Source: Cryomorphaceae bacterium
GTDB taxonomy: Bacteria > Bacteroidota > Bacteroidia > Flavobacteriales_D > SKUL01
Direction of reading: 5' to 3'
Length of the DNA: 64,000 bases
Assembly (NCBI GenBank): GCA_007695365.1
Contig: REDV01000083.1
Span: 36,270-100,269 of the forward strand
The notes below the pieces were generated by a model. It searched no databases, had not been told where the DNA came from, and worked only from the letters and a program-made list of their open reading frames with translations. Shown one piece after another: positions 1 through 9,016 of the stretch. The position numbers were made by a program, and so were the translations under genes. Each line of letters begins with the position of its first letter. Positions within the stretch are counted from its first letter, which is position 1.

Positions 1-958
1 ATTCTCTCACGTAGAACCCCGATGCCTCTTCGAAGAAAATACGGTGATATCCACGCTCCTGACTTTCATAGGTGGCAGGAGTTACATGTGCTGGTTCTCG
101 CTTTGGAACTTTCGCAGGTGTGAGAACTACGTCGGAGCCTGTTACAACATGTTTTTCAACTTGCTCGTCGTCCCAGTTAAAGGTCATTACCGTATCTGAA
201 CTCACATGATGCACGAGAACCTTGCGTCGTTTTGAATCCACTTCAAAAAACGGCTTGTCAATGAGCATTGAGTCCCGTATTGTGGTTCTGCGCAGGATTG
301 GTTTGATTAGAATATCCCTTCGAAGCACCGTATCACCTTGAACTTTGAAAAAAGCTGCCATGTTTCGTTCGTCCATCAGGGCATCGTAATCCACTTCAGG
401 CCCACCTTCACCATATTGAATCCATGTGCTTAAACCAAGGTATCCGTCCAGTTCAACCATACGCGCCCAAACAGGCAGAAAAATCAAGTGAGGAGGGTCA
501 TGAACTGTGCTCAAAGCCAACGAAACTGAGTGCACAACACTTTCGCGATTAGCAACGAGAAGGGTTTGGGTTTCTTCTTTGAACACGATTATTGAATCCA
601 AACTGACTACCTCAAGTAGCCGGGGTTTTACATGATCATCATTCGGAAAAGAAAAAACTTCCTCAATTTCAGCCTTTTCAGCATTGAAAACCAAAAATTC
701 CGAAAGAATCTGCACAAAAAGCACATACTTCTCGCCTCGCTGCCCTGAAATACCCTTCAGAACCACTCCGGACGGCGTGTACGAACCCAGACCGAGAGAA
801 TCAAATGGAAGTTTCACTACCTCCTCAAAACAATCCGTCCAATGCAATTGAATGACAGTTGTTGTATCTCTAGGAGTCTCTTCAATTCTGCAAGCAAGGC
901 TTGATGCAATAAGCACAGCAAACAGACCTTTCCTCAGTATAAGCGAATAAACCTGCAC
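1..958 (-). CDS. Lipoprotein of unknown function, partial at the window edge (propeller-like)
   Basis: A frame open on the minus strand runs from a GTG at 958 off the left edge; about 319 residues are visible. The N-terminus has a basic residue, a hydrophobic run and a lipobox ending S-L-A-C, so it should be a lipoprotein. The rest is beta-rich with repeated hydrophobic and charged strands, somewhat like the 6-bladed beta-propeller or DUF4221 lipoproteins of Bacteroidota; that resemblance is an impression, not an identified motif. A TTG three codons before the GTG is an alternative start and a TAG lies just before it. The gene follows the TlpA-like gene on the same strand, with about 70 bp between. 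Confidence 0.6.
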   Translation of the reverse strand, partial: MQVYSLILRKGLFAVLIASSLACRIEETPRDTTTVIQLHWTDCFEEVVKLPFDSLGLGSYTPSGVVLKGISGQRGEKYVLFVQILSEFLVFNAEKAEIEEVFSFPNDDHVKPRLLEVVSLDSIIVFKEETQTLLVANRESVVHSVSLALSTVHDPPHLIFLPVWARMVELDGYLGLSTWIQYGEGGPEVDYDALMDERNMAAFFKVQGDTVLRRDILIKPILRRTTIRDSMLIDKPFFEVDSKRRKVLVHHVSSDTVMTFNWDDEQVEKHVVTGSDVVLTPAKVPKREPAHVTPATYESQERGYHRIFFEEASGFYVRE

Positions 959-1026
959 TTGAATTCGCAACTATTTAGATTCACCACGTTTTCGAAAACC
1001 TCTATTATAAATCATATTCCTGTCAT

Positions 1027-1788
1027 TTACATATTCGAATCGACCTGCAGCAAGTCTTTTATTACGGATTCAAGCTCGGAAATCAGCATTTCGTTATTAC
1101 CATCAACCGACGCACCCTTTTCAATACAGCGAATAATCCCGTGCTTATCAACCACCATGTTAACAGGAATACCACGAACGTCAAAATCTTTAAAAACATT
1201 CGCTGCATTTTTGACTTGCGTAAAGTGAAAATCCACCATCGTCCCCCGATTTTTGTTTGCTGCCCCGAACTGTCTTGGACGCATGTAAATCAATTCATCT
1301 TGAGCATTTACTACAATGCTGTCCGCAAAAAAAGAGAGAAACTGCACATTTTCTTCGTCTTCAAAAGCAGACACCAGGCTGTTCAGCGCCGGAATTTCTG
1401 CCACACAGGGAATACAGCTAGCGCTCCAAAAATTAAGTACTGTTGTTTTGCCTAAAAAGTCATTTCTCGTGCATAATCCTCCACGGGCATATTCCAGCTC
1501 AAAATCGGGAATAGCTTGATTAAGCATCCTGAAATAACTGTAATTACTCAATGCTATCACTTGACTTGCCGTGAGAGGCATTGGCAGGCTACCAGCAGGC
1601 AGTTCCTTCCAGTCATCTTTGAAATGTGGGTTAATTGCTGCTTGAAAATGTCTTCGGACACCTGGACTCCCTTCAGCTTTTGGGGTAATCAACACCTCAA
1701 ACGGAATGGTATCGTGCGGCAGGAGAAACAGCACGGAATCATTACACTTGTATTTTACCATACCGGTGGTTTCTAATCTTGTAATCAT
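1027..1788 (-). CDS. TlpA-like thioredoxin-fold protein
   Basis: 253 residues. The C-terminal half is a thioredoxin fold of the TlpA/AhpC type: hydrophobic strand, then W-S-A-S-C125-I-P-C128 as the redox CxxC, followed by the cis-proline region (R-G-I-P-V-N, near residue 205). TlpA proteins normally act outside the cytoplasm as thiol reductants. This frame has no signal peptide, but a lipoprotein signal peptide sits in another frame immediately upstream and overlaps it by 47 bp. The first 90 or so residues match nothing I recognise. Either the two frames are one gene split by a frameshift, or this ATG is a coupled re-start. The thioredoxin assignment is firm; the start is not. Confidence 0.75.
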   Translation of the reverse strand: MITRLETTGMVKYKCNDSVLFLLPHDTIPFEVLITPKAEGSPGVRRHFQAAINPHFKDDWKELPAGSLPMPLTASQVIALSNYSYFRMLNQAIPDFELEYARGGLCTRNDFLGKTTVLNFWSASCIPCVAEIPALNSLVSAFEDEENVQFLSFFADSIVVNAQDELIYMRPRQFGAANKNRGTMVDFHFTQVKNAANVFKDFDVRGIPVNMVVDKHGIIRCIEKGASVDGNNEMLISELESVIKDLLQVDSNM

Positions 1789-1978
1789 GCAGGTTCAATC
1801 GCTCGCTATTCACGAAAACCTGATATTTTGTCCAATCCATGATTCGAAGCTCGTGTTTACTCAGATTTTCGAATTCCACATGCGGTTCCCTCTGGCTCTC
1901 TGTCTGGCAGGAAGAGAACAGCGAGATGGACAGAACCAACCATGTCACGTAAAACAAAGCAGTTAACCGGAATGCCAT
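1742..1978 (-). CDS. Lipoprotein N-terminal fragment, probably the split front of the TlpA-like gene
   Basis: A short frame that encodes a clear lipoprotein signal from ATG 1978: hydrophobic core, then S-L-F-S-S-C with the lipobox Cys at residue 24. About 55 residues follow before a TAA at 1742-1744. It can also start at ATG 1999. It overlaps the TlpA-like frame by 47 bp in the same direction, and neither part makes sense alone: a lipid anchor without a domain, and a periplasmic-type redox domain without export. The simplest reading is one lipoprotein of about 310 residues broken by a single-base indel in the overlap, either real or a sequence error. Confidence 0.5.
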   Translation of the reverse strand: MAFRLTALFYVTWLVLSISLFSSCQTESQREPHVEFENLSKHELRIMDWTKYQVFVNSERLNLHDYKIRNHRYGKIQV

Positions 1979-2160
1979 TATATAGGATGTCTTGCTCATT
2001 CTTTCATTGAAACAAACGAGACTTTTAAAAGTCATTCGGGCTCAAGGTAAATAATTGCCGTCAATTCTGAGATGGTTCCGTTTTAACGGGCTTCCAAAGG
2101 CACCTTCCTCCCCACATTTCCCAAAACCTGTAACTTCGGGGCGCATACTGCATCACAACC

Positions 2161-4455
2161 ATGAAGAACAAACGCAAGGTACATATTCTTCCTCCCGAAA
2201 AACTTACCGGACTGCAATTCACTGAGCCACCCACCAGTGCGGCCGGCCTTAAAGGTATTACCACAGCCATGAAACACCTGAGTGAGGAACTCGGTTTGAT
2301 TTCAGGCTTAAAGGTGATGTCGAAAATCAACCAGGTAGACGGCATTGACTGCCCCGGTTGCGCCTGGCCCGACCCCAAACACCGGTCGGCTTTGGGTGAG
2401 TATTGTGAAAACGGAGCCAAAGCCGTGGCCGAGGAAGCCACCAAAAAGCGAGTGAACGCAGCTTTCTTTGAGCAATACAGCGTAGAAGAACTCAGCGCAT
2501 GGAGCGATTACGAAATCGGAAAAGCCGGTCGTGTTACCGAACCTTTTTATCTCGCAGCGGGCGAATCGCACTACCGCCCTATCTCGTGGGACGACGCTTT
2601 TGGCAAAATCGCCGCCAAACTCAAATCCATTCATCCCAATGAAGCCGTTTTCTACACCTCAGGGCGCACAGGCAACGAAACCGCTTTTCTCTACCAACTG
2701 ATGGTGAGGAAATACGGCACCAACAACCTTCCCGATTGCAGCAACATGTGCCACGAAAGCAGCGGCGTGGGGTTGGGCGAAACCGTGGGGATTGGCAAAG
2801 GCTCCGTGACCCTCGAAGACCTCTACGAAGCGGACGTGATTCTGGTGATGGGCCAGAACCCGGGAACCAACCACCCCCGCATGCTGAGCGCCCTGCAAAA
2901 ATGCAAATCCAATGGCGGCAAGATTGTACACATCAATCCTCTGCCCGAAGTAGGCACCCATAAGTTTGTGGACCCGCAAAGCCCCATAGAGATTCTAAAA
3001 GGCGGATCAAAAATTGCCGACATCTTTTTGCCGGTTCGTATCAACGGCGATATTGCCCTGCTGAAATTGCTCATGCTCGGATTGCTCGAAGCCGAAGAAC
3101 AAAACCCCGGAACAGTCCTCGACCAGGAGTTTATATACTCGCTCACCAATGGATATGAAACATTTAAGGAAGATTTGCTTAAAACCGACCGCGAGCAGGC
3201 CCTTCGAGATTGCGGCATTTCATCGGAGCAAATTCAGCGGGTAACACAATTGCTCGCCGCAAAGAGTAAGATCATCATCTGCTGGGCCATGGGGCTTACA
3301 CAACAGAAAAACGGTGTAAACAATGTGCGCGAAATTGTGAACCTCCTGCTGATGAAGGGCGCCATCGGGAAACCCGGCGCGGGTACTTGTCCCGTTCGCG
3401 GGCACAGCAATGTGCAGGGCGACCGCACCATGGGCATTTACGAGAAACCTGCGGAGCCTTTTTTGGCTGCGCTCGACAAGGAATTTGGCATTCACGCACC
3501 CCGCGAACACGGCTACGATGTTGTAGATGCCATTGAAGCCATGCACGCCGACAAAGTGCGGTTTTTTATGGCCATGGGCGGCAACTTTATTTCTGCCACA
3601 CCCGACAGCGAGCTTACCGGTAAGGCCATGCAGAACTGCGACCTCACGGTGCAAATCAGTACCAAGTTGAACAGGGCGCATCTTGTTACCGGCCAGGAGG
3701 CCATTATTCTGCCCTGTTTGGGTCGCACCGACCGCGACGAGCAAAAGAATGGCGTTCAGTTTCAAACAGTAGAAAACTCCATGGGAATCATTCATACCTC
3801 GCGCGGAACCATGGAGCCACCCTCCGCAAAACTGAAAAGCGAAGTAGCCATTGTCTGCGGCCTTGCACGGCAATTATTTGGTTCCGAAGACGCTACCCCC
3901 TGGGAGGATTTCACCGCCAACTACGATTTGATTCGCGACAGGATTGAAACGGTGGTGCCGGGATTTGAGCACTACAACCGTCGCGTGCGCGAACCACACG
4001 GCTTTGCGCTGCCCAACGGAAGTCGCACACGCAAGTTCAACACCCCTGATGGCAAAGCCAGTTTTACCGTTAACAACCTACCGCAGGTTGATCCGCAGGA
4101 AGCCGACTTCATCATGATGACCATCCGCACGCACGATCAGTACAACACCACCATTTACGGTTTGGACGACCGCTACCGGGGCATTCGAAACGAGCGCCGC
4201 GTAGTGCTGATGAACGAAGACGATATGGCAGCACTCCAGCTCAAAAAAGGCGATTTGGTTGATTTGATCAGTGTATTCCGGGGCGAGAAAAGAACCGCCC
4301 GAAAATTTCACGTGCTACCCTATTCCATTCCACGCAAGTGCATTGCCACTTACTTCCCCGAAACCAATGCCCTGGTACCGCTACAAAGCAAAGCCGATAA
4401 AAGCAACACACCAAGCAGCAAGTTTGTAGAGGTGGATGTGGTGGTGGGGATATGA
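2161..4455 (+). CDS. YdeP-type molybdopterin oxidoreductase (formate dehydrogenase alpha-like)
   Basis: 764 residues, the usual length of the FdhF/YdeP family. The N-terminal C64-P-G-C67-A-W-P motif with Cys82 is the reduced iron-sulfur motif of this family. Cys197 in N-M-C-H-E-S-S lies where formate dehydrogenases carry the Mo-ligating Cys or Sec. The C-terminal 140 residues form the molybdopterin dinucleotide-binding domain (M-T-I-R-T-H-D-Q-Y-N near 660). It should bind bis-MGD and be cytoplasmic, since no Tat signal is visible. The true substrate of YdeP-like enzymes is uncertain, so formate is an inference. No electron-transfer subunit is adjacent, but an FdhD sulfurtransferase is encoded near 50 kb. 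ATG at 2161 is the only good start. Confidence 0.9.
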   Translation: MKNKRKVHILPPEKLTGLQFTEPPTSAAGLKGITTAMKHLSEELGLISGLKVMSKINQVDGIDCPGCAWPDPKHRSALGEYCENGAKAVAEEATKKRVNAAFFEQYSVEELSAWSDYEIGKAGRVTEPFYLAAGESHYRPISWDDAFGKIAAKLKSIHPNEAVFYTSGRTGNETAFLYQLMVRKYGTNNLPDCSNMCHESSGVGLGETVGIGKGSVTLEDLYEADVILVMGQNPGTNHPRMLSALQKCKSNGGKIVHINPLPEVGTHKFVDPQSPIEILKGGSKIADIFLPVRINGDIALLKLLMLGLLEAEEQNPGTVLDQEFIYSLTNGYETFKEDLLKTDREQALRDCGISSEQIQRVTQLLAAKSKIIICWAMGLTQQKNGVNNVREIVNLLLMKGAIGKPGAGTCPVRGHSNVQGDRTMGIYEKPAEPFLAALDKEFGIHAPREHGYDVVDAIEAMHADKVRFFMAMGGNFISATPDSELTGKAMQNCDLTVQISTKLNRAHLVTGQEAIILPCLGRTDRDEQKNGVQFQTVENSMGIIHTSRGTMEPPSAKLKSEVAIVCGLARQLFGSEDATPWEDFTANYDLIRDRIETVVPGFEHYNRRVREPHGFALPNGSRTRKFNTPDGKASFTVNNLPQVDPQEADFIMMTIRTHDQYNTTIYGLDDRYRGIRNERRVVLMNEDDMAALQLKKGDLVDLISVFRGEKRTARKFHVLPYSIPRKCIATYFPETNALVPLQSKADKSNTPSSKFVEVDVVVGI

Positions 4456-4486
4456 GGTAATGAGATGATAGGTTTCCCCTTAGAAA

Positions 4487-4575
4487 AGATTTCTCCCGAA
4501 TTTAGATTTCTCCCCCTGAAGCATTTCGGGGCGCAACTCCTACCGTCGTTGTTGCGGTCGAAATGACAAAGCGCT
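4487..4575. repeat. Possible intergenic REP-like fragment
   Basis: Between the convergent oxidoreductase and LRR genes. The 11-mer AGATTTCTCCC occurs twice (4487-4497 and 4504-4514), followed by an imperfect stem (CCCCTGAA/TTTCGGGG, 4512-4530) and GTCGAAATGACAAAGCG. The arrangement resembles short intergenic repeats common in Bacteroidota chromosomes. It may also act as a terminator for one or both genes. No second copy is obvious in this window. Confidence 0.3.
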
Positions 4576-4619
4576 AATAATCAAGCATCATTTTCACTCC
4601 CGCCTTAATGCGCTAGTGC

Positions 4620-7175
4620 CTACTGCTTCACCACCTTCAGATGCCCGGCACCGGAAGTGTTCTGCGCACGTACAATGTACATTCCCGCCGGAAAAGCTGT
4701 AAGGTTGAGCTCTATACGATTGTCTGCTGTTGATTGAGCGTACAATCGCTCACCGCTGAGATTATATACCTCTACCCACATCAGCTCATTATTACCTTTC
4801 AGTTCAAGAGTATAGTTGCCCGTTCCGGGGTTCGGAAAAATTTGCATGGCCGGGCCTCTTCCGCGCTCAAATACCATAGTTGGAACCACAAACTCGTTCT
4901 CTGTGGTATTGGTAATAATCGCCTCGTTGAAGTCAAAGTAGATGTGCGCGGTATTCTCGATGACTGTTCCTGCGGGCAGATCAGCCAATGGCTTAATGCG
5001 GTATTGCACATAGCCGATACTTCCTTCGAAATCGGTTGTGCTGTCGGGCAACATGATGTTGTTGAAGCGGAAAGTGGCCACATTTCCATGCAGATAGGTG
5101 AGCATATCGTGGCTGTAATTTATCACCTCAAAAGTAGAGAGGTCGAGCTGGTTATCGAGGGTATCGGCTATGCGGATATTGAAGGCGGGAGCATTTCCGG
5201 TATTCTGGAAATACACGGTGTAGTTGAAGTAGCCATCAAAACCCGGCTCCACGTCCCCGGGCCAGGCCGTTTTCATGTTGGGGTCGTAGGAATTGACAAC
5301 GGGATAACAAAACTGCATTGTATTGTTGGTCGGATTGTAATCTCCCTCTTCAGGTAATACACTCACCGTAACGCATATCAAATCATCGGCCTGTGCGGTG
5401 GTATCAGTGGTAAACAGCAATCTGAACGACTGGTTGAAGCTCACCTCTGAAAAATCGGCCAGGAAATAGGTAAACTGATTATCACCGGTCAATTCGGGAG
5501 TCATGGCAGAGGGCGGAGTTCCAGCATAACTCACCGGACCACTTACCGAAACGGTAACTTCTCCACTCACTCCCTGGGCGCAATTCAATCCGAACCATTG
5601 TGAAAAGTCGCCGGCCTGAATCCGGAGCTCGTGTTCCTGACCGGGAAAAACCCATCCCAAAGGCAATATACCCTGCACACCCACGTCGAAACCGGGCTTG
5701 CAAATCAGGCCAAAATCAAGGTTTTGAATAAGCGAATTAGACGAATCAAGCTCCACCTCGTGCTCTGCACCCGGATCTTCGCACGATACCTGAAAGGGCT
5801 TGTTCAAAGTATCAACCTGAACCGTAAAAGCACCGTCTTCGGCACTCAGAAAGTACACTCCGTTGCCGCCCGTTGTGGTTGAAGACATGAAGTCTGTCTG
5901 GGCATCGAGAAGTCGGATGCTCACGTTGTGCATACCGCTTTCGTCGTTGATCATTTCACAATCGGTATTGCTATCCTTAAAAGCAAAACCACTCACCCCT
6001 GCAGCACTCGTGCAGCCCAATGGGTTATTCACCAAATCACTATCCTCACAAAGGGGGTACTCCAAAAGGCCAAATACACCCATAGACGGGATGTAGTTGG
6101 GCAGGCAGATAAAGGGATTATCCAGAATGTTGGGGCTGGCGAGGGTTGAGGGAAATACCGGAAAACAGCCGATCTGGTTGTTTGAGCAATTGAGCACCAA
6201 CATGGATTGCGGAATGACTGGCAGCGAGGTGAGTTGGTTGTTTTGGCAATGCAGGTTGTTGAGCAAGGATGGCAGCTCCGGCAGGGAGGTGAGCTGATTG
6301 TTGTAGCATTCCAGTATGGTCAATGAAGACGGCAAATCGGGTAATTCGGAAAGTTGATTGTTGTGGGCAATGATATAATCCATGCCATCCGCAAAATTCA
6401 CGAAGGATTCAATCTGGTTGTTCTGACACTGTATTTGAGTCATGGTTTCGGGTAATTCCGGCACCGCAGTGATTGAATTATCCAAGCAGTTCAGAAACTC
6501 AAGCGCAGGGGGCAGTGGATCCGGCAATGAAGTAAGCTGGTTGCCGATGCAGATCAAACTGGTAATGGTGGATGGAAGCTCTGGTAGTTCACCAATGGGG
6601 TTGTAGCTGCACTCCAATGCCTCAAGATTGGGTGGTAATGCAGGTAACACGCTGTAGTTACCGTGCGTGATTTTGAGGGTGGTGAGGCTCTCAGGCAAAG
6701 GCACGTAGTTGTTAAGATTGATGGAGGTGCCGCTGGTTGTAAGGCTTTGTAAACCCGGAGGTATGTTCGGTAGTGTAGTAACGCTTTGGTTCCCGAAACA
6801 ATTCAAAACCAACAGTCCTTCAGGTAAATCAGGCAGTGATGTTAGCTGGTTCGATGCACAATTGAGGTTGGTTAAACTTTCGGGTAAAGAAGGCAAAAAT
6901 GTAAGCTGGTTCATGGAACAGTTCAGCACTACAAGTGATGTAAAATGCTCTATACCGCTCAGATTGGAAATGCTGTAACCCGCTACGTTTACCATGGTGG
7001 CCGTTTGAATGCCAGGGCAATCAATATCCATCTGATTGCCGTTCATGCATGCCGGATGCACAGTATTCAGCCAATTTACAAAATTGGCGTCGGGGATGGT
7101 TACATAGTTTTGAGACGAGCCAATGTTGGCAGAAAAAATCAAAACGGTACTTAGCAGTAGTGTAATTCTTGTCAT
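4620..7175 (-). CDS. Secreted leucine-rich-repeat protein with T9SS sorting domain
   Basis: 851 residues from ATG 7175, chosen because it opens directly into a signal peptide (M-T-R-I-T-L-L-L-S, cleavage near S-S-Q). Residues 55-370 hold about 14 short LRRs of the form L-T-S-L-P-x-L-P-x-x-L-x-x-L-x-C-x-x-N-Q. A carboxypeptidase-regulatory-like beta domain follows (near 400-470), then a DUF11/DUF7619-like domain with Y-D-P-N-M-K. The last 80 residues (P-N-P-G-T-G-N-Y to K-V-V-K-Q) are a type A T9SS sorting domain. It is probably exported and surface attached or released; a binding role is inferred from the LRRs. A frame extending to 7226 is less likely because it buries the signal peptide. Confidence 0.9.
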   Translation of the reverse strand: MTRITLLLSTVLIFSANIGSSQNYVTIPDANFVNWLNTVHPACMNGNQMDIDCPGIQTATMVNVAGYSISNLSGIEHFTSLVVLNCSMNQLTFLPSLPESLTNLNCASNQLTSLPDLPEGLLVLNCFGNQSVTTLPNIPPGLQSLTTSGTSINLNNYVPLPESLTTLKITHGNYSVLPALPPNLEALECSYNPIGELPELPSTITSLICIGNQLTSLPDPLPPALEFLNCLDNSITAVPELPETMTQIQCQNNQIESFVNFADGMDYIIAHNNQLSELPDLPSSLTILECYNNQLTSLPELPSLLNNLHCQNNQLTSLPVIPQSMLVLNCSNNQIGCFPVFPSTLASPNILDNPFICLPNYIPSMGVFGLLEYPLCEDSDLVNNPLGCTSAAGVSGFAFKDSNTDCEMINDESGMHNVSIRLLDAQTDFMSSTTTGGNGVYFLSAEDGAFTVQVDTLNKPFQVSCEDPGAEHEVELDSSNSLIQNLDFGLICKPGFDVGVQGILPLGWVFPGQEHELRIQAGDFSQWFGLNCAQGVSGEVTVSVSGPVSYAGTPPSAMTPELTGDNQFTYFLADFSEVSFNQSFRLLFTTDTTAQADDLICVTVSVLPEEGDYNPTNNTMQFCYPVVNSYDPNMKTAWPGDVEPGFDGYFNYTVYFQNTGNAPAFNIRIADTLDNQLDLSTFEVINYSHDMLTYLHGNVATFRFNNIMLPDSTTDFEGSIGYVQYRIKPLADLPAGTVIENTAHIYFDFNEAIITNTTENEFVVPTMVFERGRGPAMQIFPNPGTGNYTLELKGNNELMWVEVYNLSGERLYAQSTADNRIELNLTAFPAGMYIVRAQNTSGAGHLKVVKQ

Positions 7176-7245
7176 TGTTGTTGGGTTGGTTAAGTGTATG
7201 ACTGATTTTGGCGGCACAAGTTGCACAGCGATTCAAAATGCAGTT

Positions 7246-7995
7246 TTAAGTGCGTGCGGGTTCAGAGTAGCCTTCTTCTTTCAAATCAACAAGTACTTCA
7301 ATCAGATCGCAAAGTGTATGCGCAGCACCCTCAGTTCCGGTGCGCTGGTAGTACATACGCTCCTCCTGAAACTGCTCCGATCGTCCGTACATTCTGATGT
7401 GCGCCCCAAGGTCTTTCAAGGAGGTATTCAAATCCATCAGCATGGCCACCAGTTCGGGCGCCAGGTATTCTGCATGTTTCATGTTGAGGAGGTTCCAGGT
7501 TTCGTTGGCCTTTTCCTCAAAATAGTTGAAGTTTAATTCAGTAAACAGTGATGGCACAATACGCTTTGCCAGTTCTTCAGCAGGAAGCTTTTGTAAAGTG
7601 TCGAGCAGCTCATCGCGTTGCTTTCTCACATCTTCGGTAAGTTCGGCCCCCTCAAGCCCGGTTTTGATGTGAGGCCGGAATCCGAAAGCGCGGTATACCA
7701 GTCCCTCGCGAATTCTGCTCACATTGCGCGCAATGAGGTAGTCGCATTGCTCCTGCACCACCCCCCACTGCTTGGTTTTGGAGCGGACGAGCAACACGTC
7801 AATGACAAAAATGAGGAAGGCACCGCCCAGAATTTCCGACACCAGATTCAACGAAAGCTCGTCGTGATAGGGCTCAATCAAAAGGGCCACCACAATACCA
7901 AGCAGCAATGCCATGTAGATAATCAGCCTGGCACCGGAAATGCGCCACCACTGGTTGCGCGTGCGTTGCCTGAGGGGTCTTTTTCGATCTGACAT
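7246..7995 (-). CDS. Conserved membrane protein of unknown function
   Basis: 249 residues from ATG 7995; the frame continues upstream to 8043 but adds no plausible sequence. A basic N-terminus (R-K-R-P-L-R-Q-R-T-R) is followed by two close membrane helices (near residues 20-42 and 52-72), then a long charged cytoplasmic region rich in helix formers. This layout is typical of small Bacteroidota membrane proteins with no named family. It stands between two secreted or envelope proteins on the same strand. I do not recognise a function. Confidence 0.65.
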   Translation of the reverse strand: MSDRKRPLRQRTRNQWWRISGARLIIYMALLLGIVVALLIEPYHDELSLNLVSEILGGAFLIFVIDVLLVRSKTKQWGVVQEQCDYLIARNVSRIREGLVYRAFGFRPHIKTGLEGAELTEDVRKQRDELLDTLQKLPAEELAKRIVPSLFTELNFNYFEEKANETWNLLNMKHAEYLAPELVAMLMDLNTSLKDLGAHIRMYGRSEQFQEERMYYQRTGTEGAAHTLCDLIEVLVDLKEEGYSEPART

Positions 7996-8099
7996 GCGGG
8001 AAAGATATAAAATGCCTGAAAAACAAGAAACCGCACCCCTCATTTTGGACTTGAAACCCCGAGAGGTTGCTTAATCCGAAACACCCTTAAAAAGAGGCC

Positions 8100-8933
8100 T
8101 TAATCACCAAAAAAATACCTAAGTTGATAATTTCCCCATTTCGCAAGGATGTGGTCACGATGAATATGATAGGGGTTTGCTCCTTGCTCCTCTTTACCCC
8201 TGTTGGTAGTAACAGCCGTCTTAAAGCCGAGTTTTCGGGCTGTGCGTTCCAGAACTTCGGGATTAAAATCAACCCCGCTTCTCCCCCACGGACTGGCAAA
8301 ATGCATACAGGGAACGCCAAGCTCTTCCTCAATTTTCTGTTTCGAAACTCTTAATTCGCGTTCAACCTTTTCTTCACTGAGCTTTATCAAATGTGCATGG
8401 CTGCAAGTGTGCGATCCGAACTGAATATTGTGATTCAACATTTTACGACAATCATCCCAATCCAGAAACGGAACCAGCATTGGACTGTCGGGATAAAAGT
8501 GCGCAATTCTTTGGGCTTCCTCCGGCTGATTCTTGTCCAGACCGATATAGTCTGTAGGAAGATAAATCAGCACTGGAACATTAAGCAAACCTGTAACATC
8601 CATCATGTGCTCCAAACAAGAATAAAAGCCGTCATCAAAGGTTACGCAGAAATACCTGCCGGAAAGCTTCTCACTGCCGGTAAGCATATCGTGCGCGGTA
8701 TCCATCGAGATAAAATCACCAAAGTTCTTCAGGTAACGCAACTGTCGCTCAAAATCCTTTTTCTCATCCCCAAATACATGGTGGTAATAGGGAAAGCGTA
8801 TCCAATCGGAGGATCTTTCAATGCTTCTGGTGCTTGATTGAGCAGCAATCACAAGCGCACGCACCAGCCCACGAGCCTTAGAGGCAAGTCCATCATGTTG
8901 CACAAACTGGCGATAACTCCTTATTTCCTGCAT
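8100..8933 (-). CDS. Polysaccharide deacetylase family protein (CE4 fold)
   Basis: 277 residues. The NodB-type motif 1 is F-D-D-G (near residue 100) and motif 2 is S-H-T-C-S-H (near 175), giving the Asp-His-His metal triad of CE4 N-deacetylases. Later A-S-P-W-G-R and H-R-D-H fit the remaining motifs. These enzymes remove N-acetyl or O-acetyl groups from surface or wall polysaccharides. No signal peptide is obvious, so it may act on cytoplasmic or lipid-linked intermediates. No glycosyltransferases are adjacent, so the substrate cannot be inferred from context. Confidence 0.85.
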   Translation of the reverse strand: MQEIRSYRQFVQHDGLASKARGLVRALVIAAQSSTRSIERSSDWIRFPYYHHVFGDEKKDFERQLRYLKNFGDFISMDTAHDMLTGSEKLSGRYFCVTFDDGFYSCLEHMMDVTGLLNVPVLIYLPTDYIGLDKNQPEEAQRIAHFYPDSPMLVPFLDWDDCRKMLNHNIQFGSHTCSHAHLIKLSEEKVERELRVSKQKIEEELGVPCMHFASPWGRSGVDFNPEVLERTARKLGFKTAVTTNRGKEEQGANPYHIHRDHILAKWGNYQLRYFFGD

Positions 8934-9016
8934 AGCACGTGTACATCTAAATGCGGACGAAAGTAGCCAAAATCAGGTTGTGCCGGAGATTTCAATGGCG
9001 TTGGCTTCTGATGTCT

